Source of the DNA: Fundidesulfovibrio magnetotacticus | GTDB taxonomy: Bacteria > Desulfobacterota > Desulfovibrionia > Desulfovibrionales > Desulfovibrionaceae | NCBI RefSeq assembly: GCF_013019105.1 | Contig: NZ_BLTE01000018.1 | Location: forward strand, 16,557 to 80,556 | DNA length: 64,000 bases | Direction: 5' to 3' | Part shown: piece after piece, positions 36,336-47,029 of the stretch | Numbering within the stretch: the first letter of the stretch is position 1 | Layout of the letters: every line of letters begins with the position of its first letter | Translations under genes and position numbers: made by a program | Notes under the pieces: model-generated | Databases searched by the model: none | The model's input: only the letters and a program-made list of their open reading frames with translations | What the model was told of the DNA's origin: nothing

Positions 36336-36750
36336 TGGAGCCCGCCTGGAACGTTTGCGTGAAGCATGCCCGAGGCACGGGTCATGAAACGAGGACGCCG
36401 GACCGACCGAACGCCGTCGCGCGGCTGCTGGTCCTGGCGGATCGAGGCACCGGGCCCGCGTGACTCCATGACGCCGCCGCCCGGGGCGTCCGGGCTGTCG
36501 GAACGGACGGCCCTGGAGGCGGCGTCATGCTCCCGCGCTTGCGTCACCTCCTCGAAGACCAGGGCCTGCTGTTTGCCGAGGAAGCCGACACTTCAGGCCG
36601 GTCGAAGGAGAGGGCGTCGTCGCGGTTGCTCGCGGCAGCGTCACTCGCGTTGCGTCTTCAATAATCCGCCCATGCGGATTGTTAAAGCAAGTAAGCAAAA
36701 CCATTGAGTTAAGTTTTGAAAACATCTTCATGTTCTTCAAAATCGCGACA
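36336..36750. other. Intergenic stretch, no supported gene
   Basis: About 415 bases between the gpmI-operon terminator and the converging hydrolase gene. Open frames here have no family resemblance or ribosome binding site that I trust; a 45-codon frame at 36526-36663 (starting MLPRLRHLLEDQG) could be a decayed fragment but cannot be supported. The last 90 bases, from 36661, are distinctly AT-richer than the rest. No hairpin with a T tract is visible for the hydrolase. Confidence 0.6.
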
Positions 36751-37755
36751 CTAGGGCGTCGGCTCGGGCGCGCCCAGGTGGCGGGTGAAGAAATCGATGA
36801 GTTCCGCGTGGAGGGCCTCGTGCACGGCCTGGCGGTCCACTCCCTCGGGGTCCTGGCAGAGACGGGGAACGGCCTTGGCCTGCTCGGGGCCGCAGGGGGC
36901 CAGGAAGACGAAGTGCCCGGCCCCGGCCACGGCGTGCAGCCGCGTGCCCGGGGGGAACGAAGGCAGCAGCCGTTCCAACTCCCCGGCGGGACGCACGGCC
37001 TCGTCCCTTTCGGCGGCGAAGAGCAGCACCGGGCAGCCCAGCGTGGACAGGGAGCGGCCGGAGAAGAAGGCGTCCATGGGGGCCATGGCCGCCACGGCGC
37101 GGAGTCGCGGATCCGCCAGTCCTCCCGGAGGCAGCTCCGTGGCCGCGATGGCCCGGCGGTTGGCGCAGAAGCCCAGGGCCCCGGGTCGCTCGCAGTAGGC
37201 GTCCGCCAGTTGGAAGTCTGGCCTGGCCCCGGCCAGCACGAGCACGTCGTAGCCGCCCATGGAGAAGCCCGCCGCGCCCAGGCGCTCCGGGTCCGCCAGG
37301 GACGCGAAAAGCGGATCGCGCATCACGGCGTCCAGGGCGGCCGAGACCTCGCCGGGCCGGTTCAGGAAAAGCGCCGGGCTGCCCAGGCGGGACTGGTCGC
37401 GGAAGTTGTCGCCCGGGTGCATGGGGCACACCACCAGAAAGCCCGCCCGGGCAAGGGCAGAGGCCGTGTCGTGGTGGGAGAGCATGCTCCCGGCGTTGCC
37501 GTGGGAAAGGCCGACAAGGGGCCTGCGTCCCGGCAGGGGCGGGGCCTCGCGCACGGCCGCCGCCCGCACTGGGCCGAAGGAGGTGAAGCCGTCGGCAGGG
37601 GCCTGCGCCAGGTAGAACACCGCCGCCTGCATGGGCTGGCCGTCGGTAGCCGGGCAGCTCAGGATGCGCAACCCCACGCCGTGCGCCCGGGCCGTGCCGC
37701 ACGCCAGCAGCCACAGGAGCAGCAGCGTCGGGAGCAACGCGCTCCGGCCGGTCAT
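36751..37755 (-). CDS. Secreted alpha/beta-hydrolase, dienelactone hydrolase-like
   Basis: A 334-aa predicted periplasmic hydrolase. A signal peptide (LLPTLLLLWLLACGTARA) precedes an alpha/beta fold with the nucleophile elbow GFSMGGYD (Ser near residue 160), an upstream GLSHGNAG oxyanion/His segment, an acid in LLFAAERDEAVRP and a His in VAGAGHFVFLAP. The pattern resembles dienelactone hydrolase and PAF-acetylhydrolase-like enzymes. ATG 37755 overlaps the stop of the upstream DUF2461 gene by 4 nt. Substrate unknown. Confidence 0.8.
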   Translation of the reverse strand: MTGRSALLPTLLLLWLLACGTARAHGVGLRILSCPATDGQPMQAAVFYLAQAPADGFTSFGPVRAAAVREAPPLPGRRPLVGLSHGNAGSMLSHHDTASALARAGFLVVCPMHPGDNFRDQSRLGSPALFLNRPGEVSAALDAVMRDPLFASLADPERLGAAGFSMGGYDVLVLAGARPDFQLADAYCERPGALGFCANRRAIAATELPPGGLADPRLRAVAAMAPMDAFFSGRSLSTLGCPVLLFAAERDEAVRPAGELERLLPSFPPGTRLHAVAGAGHFVFLAPCGPEQAKAVPRLCQDPEGVDRQAVHEALHAELIDFFTRHLGAPEPTP

Positions 37756-38477
37756 CGGGGAATCTCGGCGGCTTCCATGGCGTCCAGGGCCGCCCAGCCG
37801 AAGCGGAGCAGGGGGGCCGCCTGGAGGGCGTAGTCCGCCAGCAGCTCCGGAAGCTCCGGAGAGCGCGTCAGGGCGAAATCCAGGGGCCAGGACACGGTGA
37901 GGTGCTTGAGCTTCACGGCGCGGGCCAGCTCCGGGTCCGCGACGTCCTCGAAACCCCGCGGCAGGCGCTTGAGGCTCTCGCGCTCGTCCAGGTGCAGGCC
38001 GTGGGCGGCCAGGGCGGCCAGCACGCCGGGGAATCCCGCTGTTTTCGAGCGCATGGCCTCGCGCAGGGCGGCCAGCTGGGCGGGAGCGGGCTGGTAGAAT
38101 CCGGCGGCGGCAAAACAGCCGTCCGGGGCGATGTGGATGTAGAAGAGCCCCTGCTCCTTGCGGGAGCCGGAGCGCGTGATCACGGCCCCGGCGTGGGTCT
38201 TGTAGGGGCTTTTGTCCGGGGAGAAGCGCACGTCGCGGTTGATGCGGAAGAGCGCGGTGCGTGCGTCGCCCTGCAGGGGCAGGCCCAACTCCCGGACGCG
38301 GGCGGAGACGGCTCCGGCCAGCGCGCCAAGGGGGGCGCGCAGGGAGCGTTCGTAGAGTGCCTTGTCGCGCTGGTAGAGTTCGCGCGCCCCGGCGAAATCG
38401 TGCTCGCCCTGCAGCCGGGCCAGTTCTGCCAGAAAAGCCAGTCCCTCGGGGGGGAAGCCGGTGAATCGCTCGCTCAT
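37752..38477 (-). CDS. DUF2461-family protein
   Basis: A 241-aa protein of the DUF2461 (TIGR02453) family, whose function is not established. Family signatures are the N-terminal FPPEGLAFLAEL segment, FRINRDVRFSPDKSPYKTHAGAV, GLFYIHIAPDGCFAAAGFY and the C-terminal LKHLTVSWPLDFAL. It contains no known catalytic motif. It is coupled to the downstream hydrolase and shares a divergent intergenic region with the DedA gene. Confidence 0.85.
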   Translation of the reverse strand: MSERFTGFPPEGLAFLAELARLQGEHDFAGARELYQRDKALYERSLRAPLGALAGAVSARVRELGLPLQGDARTALFRINRDVRFSPDKSPYKTHAGAVITRSGSRKEQGLFYIHIAPDGCFAAAGFYQPAPAQLAALREAMRSKTAGFPGVLAALAAHGLHLDERESLKRLPRGFEDVADPELARAVKLKHLTVSWPLDFALTRSPELPELLADYALQAAPLLRFGWAALDAMEAAEIPR

Positions 38478-38657
38478 GTACGCCTCGTAGCGGTCCGGAG
38501 TGCGGTCCGCTCACGATACGGTGCGAACCGGCGCAAAAGGCTATCAGCATTCTCCGCGCTTGTCCCGTCCCGCCAGGGGCGTCCGCCGGGAGGCTGGCCC
38601 TTGCGCGAAACCCCCCGCACGACGTATGGACTCGGAAAGCCCGCCGAAGGAGCCCCC

Positions 38658-39299
38658 TTGAGCCTTTCCCCCTCGCAACTGCTTGCGCAATACGGCTACC
38701 TGGCGGTGTTCCTGGGCAGCGTCGTGGAAGGCGAATCCATCCTCCTGCTGGCAGGCTTCGCCGCGCACCAGGGCTACCTGGACTTCTGGGCCGTGGCCGC
38801 CCTGGCCTGCCTGGGCGGCTCCCTGGGCGATCAGGCCTTCTTTCTTCTGGGCAGACGCTACGGGCAGGCCATGCTGGATCGGTTTCCCAGGCTCAAGGTC
38901 CACGCCGCCACGGTGGACCGCCTCGTGGCGCGCTACCGCGCCGGGGTGATCGTGATGGTGCGCTTCCTCTACGGCCTGCGCGTGGCCGGCCCGGTGGCCC
39001 TGGGCATGGGCGACACGCCGTTGGGCACGTTCGCGGCTTTCAACCTGCTGGGAGCGGCCGTCTGGGCGCTGCTCGTGTCCGGGGCGGGCTACGTGTTCGG
39101 GCACGCCCTGAACCTGATCCTGGAGGATGCCCGGCGCTGGGAGGAGGCGGCCCTTGTCCTGCTGGCCCTGTTCGCCGTGGGCCTCTGGTTCGGGCGGCGC
39201 GGGTTCATGCGCCGAAGGGACATACTCCTGGGCTGCGCTGACCCGGAGGAGAGCGGCAAAAAGCGTCCTGACGGTTGCATTCGCGGACCAAGCGGTTAG
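38658..39299 (+). CDS. DedA-family membrane protein
   Basis: A 213-aa DedA (SNARE-associated) protein with about five membrane segments; family members act as lipid flippases for undecaprenyl or other phospholipids. Signature stretches: YLAVFLGSVVEGESILLLAG, LGDQAFFLLGRRYG, and VMVRFLYGLRVAGPVALGMG. The start is TTG 38658, preceded by AAGGAG five nt away; no better ATG is in the right place. The C-terminus has a basic tail (GRRGFMRRRDILL). EcsC-like protein follows 10 nt downstream. Confidence 0.85.
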   Translation: MSLSPSQLLAQYGYLAVFLGSVVEGESILLLAGFAAHQGYLDFWAVAALACLGGSLGDQAFFLLGRRYGQAMLDRFPRLKVHAATVDRLVARYRAGVIVMVRFLYGLRVAGPVALGMGDTPLGTFAAFNLLGAAVWALLVSGAGYVFGHALNLILEDARRWEEAALVLLALFAVGLWFGRRGFMRRRDILLGCADPEESGKKRPDGCIRGPSG

Positions 39300-39308
39300 A
39301 ATGGAGTC

Positions 39309-39935
39309 ATGAGTCCCCCTTCCGGACAAGCTCGCCAGGCCTTCGACTCCGTGGTGGACCGGGGCATCCATGGGCTGCCGCCCCTGGTGTCCTCGTGGGA
39401 GCTTGCCGTGCGCTACCTGTCCGACCAGAGCTTCGCGGACAACCACGCCCGCGTGGAGGCGTTGATCCGCCGCGAATCGGCCAAGAACGCCTTCCTCTCG
39501 GCCGTGAGCAACGTGGGCGGCCTGGCAACGCTTCCGGTGGCCATCCCGCTGGGCGCTTACGCCTCCTTCGCCTACCAGGCGAGACTTGCCGCAGCCGTGG
39601 CCCTGGTCTACGGGCACGACGTGCGCTCCGAGCGCGTGCGCGTGCTGGTGGGGCTCTCCATGGCCGGGCGTCGGGCCGTGGACATCCTCAAGCAACTGGG
39701 GGTGCGCTTCACCACCATGCTGCTGGAGCGGGCGGCGGCGCAGCTTTCGGAAAAGGTGCTGGCCGAGGCGGCCTCGGGGGTGGGGGTGCGCGTTCTGGCC
39801 CAGGGCGGGGCGCGGCTGCCGGGGCTTCTGGCGAAGAGCGTGCCCGTGGCCAGCGCCGTGGTCTGCGGGGCCATCGACTGGCGCTATTGCCGCTCGGTGG
39901 GGCGCGTGGCCCGTGACATTTTCGCGAGACAATGA
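39309..39935 (+). CDS. EcsC-family protein
   Basis: A 208-aa protein of the EcsC family, membrane-associated proteins of unsettled function first named for the third gene of a Bacillus ABC transporter operon. Family-typical segments: VVDRGIHGLPPLVSSWELA, VGGLATLPVAIPLGAYASF, ARLAAAVALVYGHDVRSERV. Hydrophobic patches are present but no clear transmembrane topology. It follows the DedA gene and is closed by a strong terminator. Confidence 0.8.
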   Translation: MSPPSGQARQAFDSVVDRGIHGLPPLVSSWELAVRYLSDQSFADNHARVEALIRRESAKNAFLSAVSNVGGLATLPVAIPLGAYASFAYQARLAAAVALVYGHDVRSERVRVLVGLSMAGRRAVDILKQLGVRFTTMLLERAAAQLSEKVLAEAASGVGVRVLAQGGARLPGLLAKSVPVASAVVCGAIDWRYCRSVGRVARDIFARQ

Positions 39936-39936
39936 A

Positions 39937-39962
39937 AAAGGCCCGGCGTGAACCGGGCCTTT
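39937..39962. terminator. Terminator after the EcsC-family gene
   Basis: 10-bp perfect stem AAAGGCCCGG (39937-39946) and CCGGGCCTTT (39953-39962), loop CGTGAA. The complementary A and T runs allow function in both directions. Confidence 0.85.
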
Positions 39963-40056
39963 GAAGGAAACCAGGCACCCAAAAGCAACCGTTACCGTTG
40001 CTCCCTCTCGGGCCTAGCGGGGTTGGCGGCGCTTCCGCCGCCTGGCTTCCTTGAAA

Positions 40057-40149
<93 letters not shown>

Positions 40150-40216
40150 GCGAGAAGGGAGCAATTATCCATTTCAGCCCGGCTTGGCAAGTAAAAAATG
40201 CACAGAGGAGAACGAA

Positions 40217-43063
<2,847 letters not shown>

Positions 43064-43170
43064 GCGCGAAGAGGACGGCACGAACGCGCCCGGGGCCGGA
43101 GAAGGGGAGGCGTTGCGCCCGCCGGATCCGGCCGATCGGAGACACATACCCAGGGGCGTGCCGGCGGCGG

Positions 43171-43193
43171 CGCGTCCCCCCGGAGGGGGACGC
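43171..43193. terminator. Strong hairpin after the D-lactate-type dehydrogenase
   Basis: 9-bp stem GCGTCCCCC (43172-43180) and GGGGGACGC (43185-43193) around loop CGGA. No T tract follows, so it may be a weak terminator or mRNA-stabilising structure. The remaining ~200 bases before folK show nothing else. Confidence 0.45.
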
Positions 43194-43274
43194 CGCGGTA
43201 GGCGCATGCGAGGTGGTCCAGCACCTGGAATCCGCCCGGGGTGACAAGGACGGCGCGGCGCGGTATGGGGCGGC

Positions 43275-43919
43275 GTGGCGATCGTAACGAGCCAGGCGGC
43301 CGGGGGGCCTCGCGAAACCGGCGGCGCGCCCGCTTCGCCGGAGAGAGCGCCCGTGCCCCACAAGCCGGACCGGAGCCCCCGGGAGCAAGCGGCCCTGGTT
43401 GGCCTGGGCGCGAACCTGGGCGCTCCCTGCAGCATGCTGGAACGCGCGGCGCGCGGCCTGGACGGGCTTCTGCACGGGGTGCGTCTGGTGGCCGTCTCGC
43501 GGGTGTGGCACAGCGCGCCGCACCAGCCCGAGCCCCTGGGGTTGCCGCTGCCGGAGTGCCTGCGTCCGCGCCTTCCCAGGCCCCTGGACGCGGGCGCCTG
43601 GTACGCCAACAGCGTTGCCCGCCTGGCCTGCCGCTCAGACGTGACGCCCGAGGCGCTCTTCGAGGCCCTATCGGACCTGGAGGCAGCCCTCGGGAGGGAC
43701 CGCACGCTGGAGCGCCGCTGGGGGCCGCGTTTCATCGATATCGACCTGCTTACGTTCGGAGGGGTCACCCTCCGCACGCCGCGTCTGGTGCTGCCGCACC
43801 CGCGCATCGCGGCGAGGCCTTTCGTCCACCTCCCGCTGGCCGAGGTGGCTCTCGAAGCGCCCGAGGCGCGTTTTTCTTCGGGACGGTCTTTCCCCGCGCG
43901 AACAACCGTGCTATTCTGA
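43275..43919 (+). CDS. folK: 2-amino-4-hydroxy-6-hydroxymethyldihydropteridine pyrophosphokinase
   Basis: A 214-aa HPPK of folate synthesis. It transfers pyrophosphate from ATP to the pterin. Recognisable are the GLGANLG start of the fold, the pterin-binding loop region, and the signature RRWGPRFIDIDLLTFGG, with catalytic Arg and the two Asp residues. A long insertion around residues 85-115 separates the first and second halves. The GTG at 43275 is the furthest start; GTG at 43353 would also leave the whole domain and may be the real one. The closing segment PHPRIAARPFVHLPLAEVA is typical. Confidence 0.9.
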   Translation: MAIVTSQAAGGPRETGGAPASPERAPVPHKPDRSPREQAALVGLGANLGAPCSMLERAARGLDGLLHGVRLVAVSRVWHSAPHQPEPLGLPLPECLRPRLPRPLDAGAWYANSVARLACRSDVTPEALFEALSDLEAALGRDRTLERRWGPRFIDIDLLTFGGVTLRTPRLVLPHPRIAARPFVHLPLAEVALEAPEARFSSGRSFPARTTVLF

Positions 43920-43944
43920 ACTCCCAACAAGGATCGACAGGACC

Positions 43945-44223
43945 ATGTGGAAATTCGTCATCTTCGCCGTCGCGGCTTTCATCCTCTGGAAGATGTTCGC
44001 GGGCGACATGAAGCGCCGCAAGGAAGAGGCCAAGAAGCAGGAGGAGCAACTCATCGCCAAGGGCGAGATGGTGCGCGACCCGGCGTGCGGCTCCTACGTG
44101 TCGGTGGAGAACTCCGTGCGGCTGAACGACGGCGACCGGACGCTCCATTTCTGCAGCTACGAATGCCGGGACAACTACGTGAAGCAACTTGAATCCTCCG
44201 CGAAAAAGGGGAGCGACACATGA
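43945..44223 (+). CDS. Small membrane-anchored YHS-like protein
   Basis: A 92-aa protein with one N-terminal membrane helix (VIFAVAAFILWKMFAG), a short highly charged coiled segment (MKRRKEEAKKQEEQL) and a C-terminal YHS-like metal-binding domain: DPACGSYVSVENSV and HFCSYECRDNYV. The Cys and His spacing is typical of YHS domains, which bind metal or heme. The stop overlaps the start of the transaldolase gene by 4 nt. Function unknown. Confidence 0.75.
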   Translation: MWKFVIFAVAAFILWKMFAGDMKRRKEEAKKQEEQLIAKGEMVRDPACGSYVSVENSVRLNDGDRTLHFCSYECRDNYVKQLESSAKKGSDT

Positions 44224-44867
44224 AATTCTTCCTGGACAGCGCGAGCCTGGACGAAATCCGGGCCGCCAAGGACATGGGCCTCCTGGACGGCGTGACCACC
44301 AACCCCACCCTGATGTCCAAGGAGAAATCCGACTGGCACAAGGTGGCCGAAGCCATCTGCCGCGAGGTGGACGGTCCGGTGAGCCTGGAGGTGGTGGGCA
44401 CCACGGCCGAGCAGATGCTGGCCGAGGCCAAGGAGCTGGTGAAGTACGGCCCCAACGTGGTGGTGAAGATCCCCATGCTGCTGGAGGGCCTCAAGGCCGT
44501 GCGCGCCCTGCGCGAGCAGGATATCGACGTGAACGTCACCCTGGTGTTCCAGCCCCTTCAGGCGCTCATGGCGGCCAAGGCCGGGGCCACCTTCGTGAGC
44601 CCCTTCGTGGGCCGCGTCGACGCCATCGGCGGCGACGGCATGGCCATGGTGGAAGAAATCCTGGCCATCTTCCGCAACTACGACCTGCGCACCCAGGTGC
44701 TGGTGGCCAGCGTGCGAAACCCCCTGCACGTGGTGCGCGCGGCCATCATGGGTGCGGACGTGGTCACGGTGCCTTTCGCGGTGCTCAAGGACTTCGTGAA
44801 ACATCCGCTCACGGACAGCGGCCTGGAGTCTTTCCTGAAGGACTGGGAGAAGGTTCCGAAATCCTAA
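44220..44867 (+). CDS. fsa: Fructose-6-phosphate aldolase/transaldolase (TalC type)
   Basis: A 215-aa TIM-barrel transaldolase of the short TalC/Fsa kind. Family markers: FFLDSASLDEIRAAKDMGLLDGVTTNP, the Schiff-base Lys in VVVKIPM, FVSPFVGRVDAIGGDG and TVPFAVLKDFVKHPLTDSG. These enzymes work in the non-oxidative pentose phosphate route. ATG 44220 overlaps the YHS gene. A strong terminator follows. Confidence 0.94.
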   Translation: MKFFLDSASLDEIRAAKDMGLLDGVTTNPTLMSKEKSDWHKVAEAICREVDGPVSLEVVGTTAEQMLAEAKELVKYGPNVVVKIPMLLEGLKAVRALREQDIDVNVTLVFQPLQALMAAKAGATFVSPFVGRVDAIGGDGMAMVEEILAIFRNYDLRTQVLVASVRNPLHVVRAAIMGADVVTVPFAVLKDFVKHPLTDSGLESFLKDWEKVPKS

Positions 44868-44891
44868 AGTGATGCTTTAGACTCTCTCTGG

Positions 44892-44940
44892 GGCTCGCGG
44901 ACGTGCCACGGCGCGGGCGCGAGCCGTTTTTCATCCGCCC
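44892..44940 (+). terminator. Terminator after fsa
   Basis: 8-bp stem GGCTCGCG (44892-44899) and CGCGAGCC (44928-44935) with a 28-nt loop and a GTTTTTC tail. Confidence 0.7.
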
Positions 44941-45115
44941 GCCGCGCGGCGGAACGCCTCAGGCGCACATTGAGCTAGCGATTTTAGCGGGTTGATCGTC
45001 TGGGTGGGCGTATCGCCGTTTGCCGGGCTACAGCATTCCGGCCTGCCCTGGCCCATGGCGACATGGCGGGCGTGCAGCGTCTGTCGAGCGCAATTGCCGG
45101 ATACCGGCAGGGCTG

Positions 45116-45763
45116 TCAGGGGCGCACGCAGCGGGCCACCAGGGGCTCGAAGGAGCCAGTCTCTGGAAGGTAGCTCAGCAGTTCTCCTTTCTCCATGTCG
45201 AAATACCAGCCGTGCAGGTAGAGCTTGCCGGTCATCACCCGTTCCCAGACAAAGGGGAACGTGAGCAGGTTTTCCAGTGACACGAGCACGGCAGCCTGTT
45301 CGCAGGCCTTCATGCGCACGTGGTCCGGTTTGTCGCCAAGTTCCCTGGCCACCTCGGCCAGGGCCGGTTCGGCGATGGAAACCCACGGCGCGATGAACTC
45401 TCCGAGGCCTTCGCGTTCCGGAGTCATCAGGGCCTGGATGCCGCCGCAGCAGGAATGGCCCAGCACGATCACGTGTTCCACACCCAGGACCTTCACCGAA
45501 TATTCCACGGCGGCGCTCACGCCGTGCAGGCCCGGGGTCTTCTCGTAGGGGGGGATCAGGTTGGCCACGTTGCGCACCACGAACATGTCGCCCGGCGCGC
45601 AACCGGTGAGGATGGCAGGGTCCACGCGCGAATCCGAGCAGGCCACCACGAGCACGTTTGGGTTCTGCGAGGACTTGAGGCTTTTGAAGAAGTCGCTGTC
45701 CTCGCAGAAGTAGGTCCGCTGGAAATTCTTGAACCCGGTGAGGAAGCGGGCGATGTCCTTCAT
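45116..45763 (-). CDS. can: Beta-class carbonic anhydrase
   Basis: A 215-aa beta-carbonic anhydrase that interconverts CO2 and bicarbonate in the cytoplasm. The zinc ligands are in ACSDSRVDP (Cys and the catalytic Asp/Arg pair) and LGHSCCGGI (His and Cys). Other family markers are FVVRNVANLIPPY and GVSAAVEYSVKVLGVE. It is a monocistronic unit, with a promoter 45-73 nt upstream. Length is normal. Confidence 0.94.
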   Translation of the reverse strand: MKDIARFLTGFKNFQRTYFCEDSDFFKSLKSSQNPNVLVVACSDSRVDPAILTGCAPGDMFVVRNVANLIPPYEKTPGLHGVSAAVEYSVKVLGVEHVIVLGHSCCGGIQALMTPEREGLGEFIAPWVSIAEPALAEVARELGDKPDHVRMKACEQAAVLVSLENLLTFPFVWERVMTGKLYLHGWYFDMEKGELLSYLPETGSFEPLVARCVRP

Positions 45764-45807
45764 CGTGTGGGGCTCTCCTTGGGGTGGCGAAGTGCGTTTG
45801 TCGGCCG

Positions 45808-45836
45808 AGTGTACGCAAGGTTGGCCCGATGGGCAA
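45808..45836 (-). promoter_or_regulatory. Candidate promoter of the carbonic anhydrase gene
   Basis: On the minus strand, TTGCCC (45831-45836) and TACACT (45808-45813) are 17 nt apart, about 45 nt upstream of the ATG at 45763. An AAGGAG sequence sits just before the ATG. Confidence 0.5.
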
Positions 45837-46970
45837 GCCTGCGAAGGTCGGAGGAGTCATATGCTGGTATTGCGCTTCATTCTTAATAGGCTCGGTCCAT
45901 ATTTTGTCCAGGTCTGCGTCTGACAGGCAAGGCCAGGGTTGGTGTTGCCAAGTGGAGGAAAATCGATCCTGAGGCATTCTCACGCCGTTTCCAAAGAGGA
46001 GGGGGTTTTGGGGGAGACGAGGGAGGACGAGGGGTGAGAACCTGCTCTGAGGAGCAGCGGTTCCAGGGCAGCGGTCCGGGCAGGGTCGCGTTTCCGTCCG
46101 AGGGTTAGCGATGGTGGGGTTTAGATTTGCTGGATGTGCGCCCCATGGGCCTGTGGTGGCGGTTCGTGGTGGATGGAACGCTGTGCCGGGTGCTGTTGCA
46201 CGGCCAGGCGGCGGGTTCGATCGTGCGAGGCGTGGTGTCGGGTGCGCGTTCATCCGTCTTGGTTTGCCGGTTCGTCGTGACCGGTCCTGACGGCGCGAGC
46301 TGAAGGCGACGCGAAGCCTGTGCAAGGCGGACGGCTTGCATGGCGAAGCGCAAGGCATTGGCAGGTTTCCTCGTGCCGTGTACGTCAGCTGAACGTGCGC
46401 CGATTCTGCCCGAGACGCCAAGAGGGCGGCGTCACGAGCGGTCGGTGTTCAGGTGGTCGCTGGAGCGGTGTGGACCCCTCCCCCAACCTCCTTGCTTGTG
46501 TCTCATAATGTAAATTATGTTAACTTTAAGAACTGGGATTGATGTACGGGAGGGCGCACGGTTCCTTGGTTCCTGCGTCCTGGCGTCAGCGAACGCCTTG
46601 ATGCCTGGGCTGCGGGACGCTTTTATCCTCTTCCCGAGGGGGTCCGCGCGCGCCTTTGTTTGCATGCGCTGCGGGTGTTTCGAGCCGGACGTCTCGGGCG
46701 TCCATGCCGCGCATGGTCCTGTCGTTGTCCGGCCTGTCGATGCCGTCTGACCGTAGCCGTTTCGCTGGGTCGATCATCGCTGGCGGTATCTGTCCGTGTC
46801 TGCAGGTTCCACCGTGCCGCATCATTCTTTCGATGATTGGTTCGCACAGTCTGTTGTCCGTGCCCGACGGGAGCTTCTGGTGGTCGCCGCCTTGCCGGGG
46901 CCAGGCTCCTGCACGGCGACCGTTTGGCCCTTCCTTGCCGGCGGCTGGCGAGGGCTTGTGCAATGCAAAA
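45837..46970. other. Gene-poor 1.1-kb stretch
   Basis: Between carbonic anhydrase and adenine deaminase no ORF looks like a real protein. The open frames (for instance 46105-46353 minus, 46586-46963 minus, 46656-46985 plus) have biased, low-diversity compositions and no recognisable family, start signal or partner. The plus strand is visibly G+T-rich from about 45970. The AT-rich segment at 46501-46530 holds a perfect inverted repeat (listed separately). It may hold decayed sequence or a non-coding RNA, neither of which I can support. Confidence 0.6.
46504..46519. promoter_or_regulatory. AT-rich perfect inverted repeat, possible operator
   Basis: CATAAT (46504-46509), GTAA, ATTATG (46514-46519), perfect 6-bp arms with a 4-nt spacer, in an otherwise GC-rich neighbourhood. 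The shape is like a regulator binding site. No gene start lies close enough to name a target. Confidence 0.35.
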
Positions 46971-47000
46971 GGCGTCCGTGCCTAGCTGGACACGGACGCC
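46971..47000 (-). terminator. Terminator of the adenine deaminase gene
   Basis: 10-bp perfect stem GGCGTCCGTG (46971-46980) and CACGGACGCC (46991-47000), loop of 10 nt. On the minus strand it ends in TTTTGC. Confidence 0.85.
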
Positions 47001-47029
47001 GTTTGCATCGACTGGCCGGATTCAGGGGG

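Noticed and set aside
46105..46985. Three open frames of 80-125 codons in the gene-poor stretch
   Set aside because: No start signals, no family resemblance and Arg/Pro/Ser-skewed composition. I also looked for transposase remnants and could not support any.
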